A DNA stretch of 64,000 nt from DASUTB01 sp036374835 (GTDB lineage: Bacteria; Actinomycetota; Actinomycetes; Jiangellales; Jiangellaceae): the NCBI GenBank assembly GCA_036374835.1, contig DASUTB010000035.1:1-64000 (forward strand), in the 5' to 3' direction. Both the position numbers and the translations under genes were made by a program. Shown in pieces: positions 1 through 7,168 of the stretch; the first letter of the stretch is position 1; each line of letters starts with the position of its first letter. The notes beneath the pieces are model-generated. The model saw only the letters and a program-made list of their open reading frames with translations, ran no database searches and was not told the origin of the DNA.

Positions 1-190
1 CCATCACCGTCGCCATCGAACGCCCGCATCAAAGACCACCCACCAGTGCCTCGGCACACACCCTGCACGTGCCCGTTCACCCAGCAACCCGTGGGGTGGC
101 CATCACGAAAAAGGGGGAACCTTGCCACGGACCGGATCCCCAGCGGAGCCTATAAGGGGCCTTATCGCCCTGTCTGACCCCCACACTACC
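1..190 (-). other. Left-edge region, possible 5' end of a leftward gene
   Basis: No complete gene can be supported here. On the minus strand an ATG at 29-27 opens a frame (M-R-A-F-D-G-D-G) that runs off the window. Because a perfect LexA box lies upstream at 191-206 and the neighbouring gene at 275-916 points the same way and ends before it, the likeliest reading is that the first codons of a LexA-controlled leftward gene are visible. HNH-endonuclease/DUF222 genes often carry such boxes in actinobacteria, but too little protein is visible to name it. A plus-strand frame at 122-493 is not credible because it runs over the hydrolase gene. Confidence 0.25.
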
Positions 191-206
191 TCGAACATAC
201 GTTCGA
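191..206. promoter_or_regulatory. LexA (SOS) box
   Basis: The sequence TCGAACATACGTTCGA is a perfect 16-bp dyad. It matches the actinobacterial LexA consensus TCGAAC-N4-GTTCGA at all twelve fixed positions. It lies downstream of the hydrolase gene's stop, so it cannot serve that gene, and it is oriented to control whatever is transcribed leftward off the window edge. Confidence 0.8.
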
Positions 207-274
207 GTCAAGCACCTGCCCGGGCACCGGACCCTCCAAATCAGCGTCGGCGAAGTGGCGGATGTGCGCCGTGG

Positions 275-916
275 TCACCCAGTCTCAGCGGCGTACGCGA
301 CCAGCCGATCGGCCAGCTCAAGCGGACGGCTAAGGGTTACGTAGTGACCGCCGTCGATCTCGTCCGCCTCGACGCCGAGACGCTCCCGGGCGTGCCGACG
401 TGCCCATGCCGCGGGGAACATGCGATCGTCCCGGCACAGCAGATACATCGTCGGCGTGTCCGGCCATGTGTCCAGCGGCCACGGCTGCTGTAGGGCCCGG
501 GAGTCCTCGCCGCGTTCTCGCCGTTGCGCTTCGGCCGAGAGCGCCGGCCGGACGTCGTGGTAGAAGACGTCGTCGTACCCGCTTGACTCGTAGCCGGTAT
601 TGCCCCACCAGTCGGCGAACAGCTCGCCGGGCGACGGGATCATCGCCGCGACCAGCACGAGCAAGTCGACCGGCACCCGCGCGCACACCAGCGGCGCGGT
701 GAACCCGCCCAGCGAGTGCCCCACCGCCACCACATCGCCGCGGCTCCCGATCGCGTCGACGACCACGTCGACATACTCCTGCCAGCCTGCCGACTCGTCC
801 TCGCTTGGCAGGTCTACCGCGACCGCGTCGTGCCCTCGCCGGCGCAGTTCGGGCACGACCAGGTGCCAGTCCCATGCGCTGCCGCCACCACCATGGATGA
901 GCGCGTATGTCGTCAC
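275..916 (-). CDS. Alpha/beta hydrolase (esterase-like)
   Basis: A small cytoplasmic alpha/beta hydrolase of about 213 residues, similar in layout to methyl-esterase or salicylate-binding-protein-2-type esterases. The oxyanion motif is ALIHGGGG directly after the start, the nucleophile elbow is GHSLGG, the acid lies in CRDDRMF and the catalytic His in GGHYVT, so the triad is complete. The frame stays open upstream to a GTG at 1036. The family normally begins just before the first strand (TTYALIHG), so I chose the GTG at 916; the extra 40 residues have no family counterpart. It follows the sigma factor gene in the same direction and may be read through from it. The substrate cannot be inferred. 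Confidence 0.85.
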   Translation of the reverse strand: MTTYALIHGGGGSAWDWHLVVPELRRRGHDAVAVDLPSEDESAGWQEYVDVVVDAIGSRGDVVAVGHSLGGFTAPLVCARVPVDLLVLVAAMIPSPGELFADWWGNTGYESSGYDDVFYHDVRPALSAEAQRRERGEDSRALQQPWPLDTWPDTPTMYLLCRDDRMFPAAWARRHARERLGVEADEIDGGHYVTLSRPLELADRLVAYAAETG

Positions 917-1054
917 CGGCTCACTGTATGGGATCGTCCGTCGCAATATGTGGACGGTGTCCGGTGAACCGACGAGGTAGCGCGTGGCACGGTCATCGAG
1001 GTGGTCGACCGCCCGCGGACGTTGATGCCGGACCACGTGGGGCTTCGCAGGGCA

Positions 1055-2284
1055 CTATTGCAGTTGGTCTCGGCGGCGGATCAGGTAGGCGGTCTCGGCG
1101 GTGTTGCCGGCCAGCTCGATGGCTTTGTCGTAGGACGCGCGGGAGTCTTGGCTGCGGCCCAGCCGGCGCAGTAGGTCGGCGCGGGTCGCGTGGTAGGCGT
1201 GATAACCGGCCAGCTTGTCCTCGAGCCGGTCGACGGCTGCCAGTGCCACCTCCGGGCCGTCGAGCTCGGCGACCGCGACGGCCCGGTTGAGCGCGATGAT
1301 CGGGGACGCGTCGAGGCGGGCGAGCTGGTCGTAGAGGGCGACGACCTGCGACCAGTCGGTGTCGCGTATGTCGCGGGCCGAGGTGTGCACGGCGTTGATC
1401 GCGGCCAGGATCTGGTAGCGACCCGGCACCACCCCGGCGGCCAGGCGCTCACGGACCAGCCGATGACCCTCGGCGATCAACGCCGGGTCCCAGGCTGCAC
1501 GGTCCTGCTCGTCGAGGGGGACCAGTTCACCGCTGGCCGAGACCCGGGCGGTGCGGCGGGCCTCGGTGAGCAGCATCAGCGCCAGCAGCCCGGCCACCTC
1601 GCCGTCGTCCGGCATGAGGGCACGGAGCAGGCGAGTGAGCCGGATCGCCTCGGCGGTCAGGTCCTGACGTACCGGATCGGTGTCGGGGCCGCTGGCCAGG
1701 TAGCCCTCGTTGAAGACGAGGAACAGAACGGCGAGTACACCCGACACGCGTGCCGGAAGATCCGCCGCGGACGGCACTCGATAAGGGATGCGAGCCGCCT
1801 TGATCTTTGCCTTCGCGCGGGTGATCCGACGCCCCATGGTGGGCTCTTGCACCAGGAAGGCGCGGGCGATCTCGGGCACGGTCAGGCCGCCGACCATGCG
1901 CAGCGTCAGCGCGACCCGGGCCTCCATCGCAAGCGCCGGGTGACAGCAGGTGAAGATCAGCCGGAGCCGCTCGTCGTCGATGGCGCCGACAGGCTCGGGC
2001 CGGTCGTCGTACACCATCTGAGCCTCCTGGTGCTTGCCGTCGCGCTTGTTCTCGCGCCGGATCCGGTCGATGGCCTTGCGGTTGGCGGTGGTGGTCAGCC
2101 AGGCGCCCGGGTTAGGCGGTACGCCGTCGGCCGGCCACTTCTCGACGGCGGTCGCGAACGCCTCAGCGGCCGCCTCCTCGGCGATGTCGAGGTCACCGAA
2201 TCGTCTGGTCAGGGCGGCGACCACCCGCGCCCACTCCTCGTGGTGCGCCTGGGTGATCGCCTCCCGGACGTCGACCACGCTCAC
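1055..2284 (-). CDS. ECF42-type RNA polymerase sigma factor with C-terminal TPR-like extension
   Basis: Alternative sigma factor of 409 residues, about twice the usual ECF length. Residues 10-85 hold region 2 (DIAEEAAAEAFATA; WLTTTANRKAIDRIRR) and about 105-165 hold region 4 (IFTCCHPAL; GGLTVPEIARAFLV). The remaining roughly 220 residues form a helical TPR-like extension (NEGYLAS, NRAVAVAEL, LLRRLGR). This is the ECF42 group, whose C-terminal extension is known to matter for activity and which has no dedicated anti-sigma factor. Its start overlaps the stop of the upstream DGPF gene by 4 bases (ATGA), the conserved genomic partner of ECF42. The group's link to DGPF genes is established; the signal sensed here is unknown. 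Confidence 0.93.
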   Translation of the reverse strand: MSVVDVREAITQAHHEEWARVVAALTRRFGDLDIAEEAAAEAFATAVEKWPADGVPPNPGAWLTTTANRKAIDRIRRENKRDGKHQEAQMVYDDRPEPVGAIDDERLRLIFTCCHPALAMEARVALTLRMVGGLTVPEIARAFLVQEPTMGRRITRAKAKIKAARIPYRVPSAADLPARVSGVLAVLFLVFNEGYLASGPDTDPVRQDLTAEAIRLTRLLRALMPDDGEVAGLLALMLLTEARRTARVSASGELVPLDEQDRAAWDPALIAEGHRLVRERLAAGVVPGRYQILAAINAVHTSARDIRDTDWSQVVALYDQLARLDASPIIALNRAVAVAELDGPEVALAAVDRLEDKLAGYHAYHATRADLLRRLGRSQDSRASYDKAIELAGNTAETAYLIRRRDQLQ

Positions 2285-2604
2285 AGGAACGGCCGCACCT
2301 CGACCTTCCGGTTGCAGGCCTTCGACCCCTCGGCGGCGAGCTTGAGCGCCACGTCGAGATCAGCGGCCTCGATGATCCAGAGCCCGGCCAGGTACTCCTT
2401 CGACTCCAGGAAAGGCCCGTCGGTGAACAACGCCTCCCCACCTCGGTTGTCGACGACCGTAGCCATGCTCGGCGACGCCAGGCCGCCGGCGAAGACCCAG
2501 TGCCCCTCGGCCTCGAGCCGGTCGTTGAACACATCGATCGCGGCCATCTCGGTCGCGGTGGCCGAGCCGGTCTCGTCGTCGATCACGGAAACCAGGTACT
2601 GCAT
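2281..2604 (-). CDS. YciI/DGPF-domain protein, partner of ECF42 sigma factor
   Basis: A 107-residue single-domain protein of the YCII-related family. It begins QYLVSVIDDETG and carries the eponymous block as TDGPFLESKEYLAGLW around residues 59-74. It lies first in a two-gene operon and overlaps the ECF42 sigma gene by 4 bases. DGPF proteins are characteristic ECF42 partners and likely targets of that sigma factor; their biochemical role is not settled. An AGGAGATGAG stretch upstream of the ATG gives a good ribosome binding site. Confidence 0.92.
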   Translation of the reverse strand: MQYLVSVIDDETGSATATEMAAIDVFNDRLEAEGHWVFAGGLASPSMATVVDNRGGEALFTDGPFLESKEYLAGLWIIEAADLDVALKLAAEGSKACNRKVEVRPFL

Positions 2605-3018
2605 CTGAAGCTCATCTCCTATGCTTCGGGGCGCCCCCTCGTGGGCGGCCGTTCACCCCTGCAACGAACATCCCGGCCCCGATCCGACACCGCCGCCAGG
2701 ACCACGTTCAACATTTTCTGATACACCGGCGGTGAGCGATCCAACACCGACGGTATTCCGTCCGGCGATTTCGCAGGCCGGATCCCCGTGGATACGAGAA
2801 ACGCCGTCTTTGATCTCGGCCAATCGATGAGGATGGCGATCAGGGAAAGCATGCCAACATGAGCGGGCGGTTCCGGTGGTCGTATCCGGGACACGTACCG
2901 CTCGATCACATGGATGTTCGGTAGTGCGCGGGATGCTCCACGGCTGGCGCGCGGACAGTCCTTCCTGAGCTCTCGAGGTCGCCGGCGGAGCGTCATCGGC
3001 GGGTGCGATCATTGGCCG
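2605..3018. other. Intergenic region between divergent DGPF and crotonase genes
   Basis: About 410 bases separate the leftward DGPF/sigma operon from the rightward crotonase. Frames cross it on the minus strand (2619-2996, 2653-3081), but they have no recognisable protein content, run into the crotonase gene and look like chance frames. The region should hold both promoters. I could not assign an exact ECF42 promoter by eye and see no strong dyad. Confidence 0.5.
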
Positions 3019-3741
3019 GTGAGTGTTCAGATCGAGCGGGGGACGATCACGGTCGTGACGATCGACCGCCCGGGCGTGCACAACGCCGTGGACACCGTCA
3101 CGGCGGACGCGTTGGAGTCGGCAGTCCGGGATTTCGATCAGGATGAGACGGCGCGGGTGCTCGTCCTCACCGGCGCCGGCGACACCGCGTTCTGCTCCGG
3201 GGCCGACCTCAAGGATCCACCGCTCCGACGTCCCGCCGGGCCGATGGGATTCTCCCGGCTCGAGGTGGGCAAGCCAACCATCGCAGCCGTGAACGGCTAT
3301 TGCTTCGGCGGCGGACTCGAGCTGGCCTGCTGGTGCGACTGGCGGTTGTGCGACCAGACCGCGACGTTCGGCGTGCTCAACCGGCGGTGGGGCGTCCCGT
3401 TGATCGACGGCGGCACTCAGCGGCTGCCGCGCATTGTCGGGCTGGGCAACGCGCTCTACCTCGTCGAGACCGGCTCCCGGGTCGACGCGGACACGGCGCT
3501 GCGGATGGGTCTGGTGCAGGAGATCGTCCCCGCCGGCGCGGCGCTGACCCGCGCCCGCCGGCTGGCCGAGCGGATCGCCGGTTACCCGCAGGCGTCGCTA
3601 GTGGCCGATCGGCGTAGCACACTCGCCGGCGACGGCCTCGACGCCGAAGCGCTGCGCGGCGAGGCGACCCTGGACTTGCCCGAGATGGCCGCTGGTCTCG
3701 AACGCTTTCGCACGGGTGAGCGTCCCGCACCGCCGACATGA
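3019..3741 (+). CDS. Crotonase / enoyl-CoA hydratase family protein
   Basis: A 240-residue crotonase-fold enzyme acting on an acyl-CoA thioester. The first oxyanion-hole element is SGADLKDP (about residue 58), the second FGGGLELA (about 96), followed by the family block GGTQRLPR (about 131). The stretch NRRWGVPLIDGG is typical of a subgroup annotated as crotonase/enoyl-CoA hydratase, so hydratase activity is plausible but the substrate is not known. The frame is open upstream to 2914, but the family start fits the GTG at 3019 (VSVQIERG). No other beta-oxidation genes are adjacent. It is convergent with the TAXI lipoprotein gene. Confidence 0.9.
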   Translation: MSVQIERGTITVVTIDRPGVHNAVDTVTADALESAVRDFDQDETARVLVLTGAGDTAFCSGADLKDPPLRRPAGPMGFSRLEVGKPTIAAVNGYCFGGGLELACWCDWRLCDQTATFGVLNRRWGVPLIDGGTQRLPRIVGLGNALYLVETGSRVDADTALRMGLVQEIVPAGAALTRARRLAERIAGYPQASLVADRRSTLAGDGLDAEALRGEATLDLPEMAAGLERFRTGERPAPPT

Positions 3742-3872
3742 AATTGTCCGGGACGTGCTGCAGTGGTCTCGGAGCCCTGCGCCCGCCGAGGCTGACGTTG
3801 TCGGCCGTTGCCGGCCGATTGTGGACGATACCGTGCCTGCAGGCGACGTAAAGCCGGTGTTCAGGCGCTTAA

Positions 3873-3883
3873 CGTGATCATTC
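3873..3883 (-). repeat. GAATGATCACG repeat head at TAXI gene 3' end
   Basis: On the minus strand GAATGATCACG begins 3 bases past the TAA of the TAXI lipoprotein gene and is followed by TTAAGCG. It is the head of the window-wide repeat described at 56550-56602; only the head is recognisable here. Confidence 0.65.
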
Positions 3884-3886
3884 GGT

Positions 3887-4819
3887 TTACGGTTTTGTGT
3901 CGCGGTAATACTCGAGTGCGCCAGGGTGCAGGTCGACCGGATCGGTGTAGATGGCGCGGTGCTTATCGAGGATCGCGGCCGCGGGCACGTTGGCCGCGAT
4001 CCTGGACTGCTGATCGAACAACAACGAGAGCGTCTCGTAGACGAACTCATCCGGCGCGTCCGCGCGGACCATCAGGAAGTTGGGGACGGCAAGCGTCGTC
4101 ACGTCGCGGGGCAGGTCGTAGGTACCCATCGGCACGACGCCGGGCCGGTAGCCGCCGCCGTACTCGGCCCGCAACTCGTCGACGAGTTCGCTCAAATCCA
4201 CCAGTCGGATCTCGACGGATTCGGCCAGCTCATCGATTCCGGGCGTGGGCAGGCCACCCGACCAGAAGAACGCCTCGATCCGGCCGCCGCGTAGCGCCTC
4301 GATGGACTCGTCGATTCCGAGCTTCGCGTTTGCGACCTCGGCCGGATCGATGCGGGCGGCGTCCAATAGCCTTCCCGCGATCACCTCGGTTCCCGAGCCC
4401 GGAGCACCCAACGAGACGTCCCGGTCGCGCAGGTCCTCGATGGTCATGATCGACGAGTCGCCCGGCACGACGAGATGGACGAAGTCGTCATACACGCGTG
4501 CCGCAGCGACGACCGGTAGGGGCTCGCCGAACGGCGCCCGGCCGGCCGCCGCGTCGCCGGCGACATCGGCCGCGCTGAACGCAAGGTGCACCCGGCGGTC
4601 GGCGAGGTTGCGCAGATTGTCGAGCGAACCACCGGTCTCGAGCACGTCGGTCTCGACGTCGAACTCGCCGCCCAGCACGCTCGCCAGCTCGCCGCCATAG
4701 CCGTAGTAGATCCCCCCCGTGCCGCCGCCGGACACCATCACCGGTCCCTCGATGGCCGCTCCCCCGGTGCATCCCGCCAGCACGACAGCAGCGGCGACCA
4801 GCCCGAGCCGCGCTCTCAC
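3887..4819 (-). CDS. TAXI-family TRAP-type solute-binding lipoprotein (orphan)
   Basis: A 310-residue extracytoplasmic binding protein. The signal peptide ends in a lipobox LAGC with Cys17 as the lipidated residue. The mature start MVSGGGTGGIYYGYG is the TAXI-family signature, and the two-lobed domain fills the rest (LGAPGSGTEV; FFWSGG). TAXI proteins normally deliver dicarboxylates, glutamate or similar solutes to a fused TRAP permease, but no TRAP membrane gene lies nearby. Instead its GTG start overlaps the stop of a histidine kinase gene by 4 bases (GTGA). The likely role is therefore presenting a ligand to that kinase, or serving a permease encoded elsewhere. Confidence 0.92.
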   Translation of the reverse strand: MRARLGLVAAAVVLAGCTGGAAIEGPVMVSGGGTGGIYYGYGGELASVLGGEFDVETDVLETGGSLDNLRNLADRRVHLAFSAADVAGDAAAGRAPFGEPLPVVAAARVYDDFVHLVVPGDSSIMTIEDLRDRDVSLGAPGSGTEVIAGRLLDAARIDPAEVANAKLGIDESIEALRGGRIEAFFWSGGLPTPGIDELAESVEIRLVDLSELVDELRAEYGGGYRPGVVPMGTYDLPRDVTTLAVPNFLMVRADAPDEFVYETLSLLFDQQSRIAANVPAAAILDKHRAIYTDPVDLHPGALEYYRDTKP

Positions 4820-6180
4820 GGCTGATCCTCCCCACGGGGTAGGCGCAGCGTCACCAGCAGGCCGCTGCCGTCAGCAGGAACGATCTGGAGCTCACCACCG
4901 CAGGTGTCCAGCATCTCGGAGGCGATGGCCAGGCCCAGCCCTGAACCGCGAATGTTCCGATGATCCGGGCTGCGCCAGAACCGGTCGGTCACCTTCTCGA
5001 TCTCGTCCTCCTTCAGACCGGGGCCATGGTCGCGGATGTGGATTTCGGCCATCCCGTCCATCACATCCACGGCGAACTCGACCGAACTGCCCGATGGCGA
5101 GAACTTGATCGCATTGTCGATGAGCGCATCGAAGGCGCTCTCCACCACGATCTCGTCCGCCTGTGCGGCGACGCCGTCGGTGCCCGTGAAGACGAGCTCC
5201 ACGCCACGCTCGGCGGCAATCGGTGCCCAACCTTCCAGCCGGCGTGACACGAGTGCGCCGAGGTCTACCGACGTGGACGCGGCGCCGAGGTCCTCATCGC
5301 GGGCCAACATGAGCAGCGCGTCCAGAATCCGCGTCATCCGGCGGCCCTCTTCCTGGACGTACTCCACCTCGGCGACGTTGTCCTCCGGTATGGACATCGC
5401 CAGCGACTCGACCCGCAACAGCAGCGCGTTGAGCGGGTTGCGCAGCTCGTGCGAGGCGTTCGAGACGAACTCCTGCTGCTTGCCGATGAGCTGCTCGACC
5501 TTCTCGGCCATCGCATTGAACTGCGTGATCACCTGGCGTAGCTCGGGCGGACCGGCCGACTCCGGAATACGGGCGCTCATCTCGCCGTGCTGGATCTGCG
5601 CCATCGCGTCGTCGACCATGTGCACCGGGCGCAGTACCCAGCCGGCGAGGCGCGAGGCGATGAGGATCGCCACGCCCATCGCGACGAGTCCCGCCACGGC
5701 GAGCACTGCCCACCGCATCCACACCTCTTTGACGAGCCGGTCCGTCGTGGACGACGTCACGACGGCCCCGATCAGGTCGCCACCCTCGAAGACCGGCTCG
5801 GCGATCACCATCCGGTCCAGCTCCCACGGCAGCGAACCTTCCTCGATCTCGCTGCGACGACCGGCCAGCGCGGTCAACCGCTCCTCTACGTCATCGACGT
5901 TGAGCCCGTTGCTCGCCCACACCGAACCCGATTGGTCCAGGACCGCAGCTCCGATTCCGTAGACCTCCTCGTAGCGCTCAAGCTCGTCCTGGACGACGGA
6001 TGGGTCGTCGGCCAGCAACGACTGGCGCGACGTCACGAGCAGATAGCTCGCGTCGGCCAACCGGTCGATGTGCACCTCTTGCTGGCCCGAACGTGTCATC
6101 GACATCGCGTACGCCGCGCCGAGCAGCACGTACAGCAGGACCCCGGGAATCGTGAACACCACGATGAGCCGCGACCGCAT
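4816..6180 (-). CDS. Sensor histidine kinase with extracytoplasmic sensor and HAMP domain
   Basis: A 454-residue membrane kinase. TM1 lies at about residues 5-27, an extracytoplasmic segment follows to about 155, TM2 spans about 157-180, then comes HAMP. The H-box is SNASHELRNPLNAL with the phospho-acceptor His244. The ATPase domain shows the N-box (ALIDNAIKFSPSG), G1 (IRDHGPGL) and G2 (RGSGLGLAIA). It is the middle gene of RR-HK-TAXI: 9 bases follow the regulator's stop and 4 bases overlap the binding protein. The topology resembles TctE-like kinases that respond to solutes. A ligand-loaded lipoprotein binding its outer segment is an inference from gene order. Confidence 0.94.
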   Translation of the reverse strand: MRSRLIVVFTIPGVLLYVLLGAAYAMSMTRSGQQEVHIDRLADASYLLVTSRQSLLADDPSVVQDELERYEEVYGIGAAVLDQSGSVWASNGLNVDDVEERLTALAGRRSEIEEGSLPWELDRMVIAEPVFEGGDLIGAVVTSSTTDRLVKEVWMRWAVLAVAGLVAMGVAILIASRLAGWVLRPVHMVDDAMAQIQHGEMSARIPESAGPPELRQVITQFNAMAEKVEQLIGKQQEFVSNASHELRNPLNALLLRVESLAMSIPEDNVAEVEYVQEEGRRMTRILDALLMLARDEDLGAASTSVDLGALVSRRLEGWAPIAAERGVELVFTGTDGVAAQADEIVVESAFDALIDNAIKFSPSGSSVEFAVDVMDGMAEIHIRDHGPGLKEDEIEKVTDRFWRSPDHRNIRGSGLGLAIASEMLDTCGGELQIVPADGSGLLVTLRLPRGEDQP

Positions 6181-6189
6181 GTGCGGCCC

Positions 6190-6870
6190 CTAACCGTCCG
6201 TGCCGAGCCGGTAGCCCACGCCACGTACAGTCTCGATGACTCCCGGATTGTTGAGTTTGCGGCGGATCGCGGCGACGTGAACCTCCAGACTGCGCCCGAG
6301 GCCCTTCCAGTCGGTCTGCCACACCGCGCGCAGGATGCGTTCGCGGGTCAGTGCCACTCCCTGGTGCCTTGCCAGCAAGGCGACGACGTCGAACTCCTTG
6401 CGGGTCAGCGCGAGCACCTCACCGTCCGCCCCGCGAACCTCCCGGGCGGCAAGGTCGATGGACAGCCCGTCGACCTCAACCGTGGCCTGCTCGGTACGGT
6501 CGTCCCATTCATGGGCGCGACCGCGGCGGAACACCGCGTCGATGCGAGCTAGCAGTTCGCGCAGGTCGTACGGCTTGATCAGGTAGTCGTCGGCACCGAC
6601 CTCCAGGCCGTGGATGCGAGCTTCGAGCTCCGAACGCGCAGTCACCATGATCACAGGAGCATCCGATACGCGCCTGATCCGCTCACATACCTCGAAGCCG
6701 TCCATGTCCGGCAATGCGAGGTCCAGCAGGACCATGTCGGTCTCGGGGCCGAGCGCGGCCAGTGCGCTGTTGCCGTCCCTGGCCCGGACCGTGGAGAACC
6801 CATGGCGACGCAGCACGGACGTCAGCGCGCCCGCGACATGATCGTCGTCCTCCACGACAAGGAGTTGCAC
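6190..6870 (-). CDS. OmpR/PhoB-family response regulator
   Basis: A 226-residue DNA-binding response regulator. The receiver begins QLLVVEDDDH, with phospho-acceptor Asp50 in VLLDLALP and the conserved Lys in YLIKPYDLRE. The C-terminal winged helix includes LTRKEFDVVALLARH and VETVRGVGYRLG. The frame extends to 6969, but the receiver begins at the GTG at 6870 and the upstream residues are not domain-like, so I use 6870. It is first in the operon with the histidine kinase and TAXI lipoprotein and would control its own operon or transport genes elsewhere. Confidence 0.94.
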   Translation of the reverse strand: MQLLVVEDDDHVAGALTSVLRRHGFSTVRARDGNSALAALGPETDMVLLDLALPDMDGFEVCERIRRVSDAPVIMVTARSELEARIHGLEVGADDYLIKPYDLRELLARIDAVFRRGRAHEWDDRTEQATVEVDGLSIDLAAREVRGADGEVLALTRKEFDVVALLARHQGVALTRERILRAVWQTDWKGLGRSLEVHVAAIRRKLNNPGVIETVRGVGYRLGTDG

Positions 6871-7168
6871 CGCACAAGCTTCGCACACGCCCGATGACGG
6901 CGGTAGAGCAGAGTTTTGGGGCAGCGTGATGTGCCCGGACCCCCGTGAGCCTCGGGCACATCTCGCCACCCCGTAGCCCTCCCCCGCGGGGCCACATCCA
7001 TGAAACGACCCGGAGGTGGCCGTCCGAAAGCGATTTGAGCTACTTCTGAGGAACGTGAATCAACTTCCGGCGGCGGCTCGTCCGAAGGCAGGTCAGCCGT
7101 TCGCCGGACGGCCGCTCCCAGCCCACCCGGACACGTGGCCACCCCGAGGTGGCAACTACCATGTCGCG

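Noticed and set aside
122..493. Plus-strand frame at the left edge
   Set aside because: Its second half is antisense to the alpha/beta hydrolase and its first half crosses the LexA box; composition is not protein-like.
2619..3081. Two minus-strand frames in the gap before the crotonase
   Set aside because: They overlap each other in different frames, run into the crotonase gene and show no family features.
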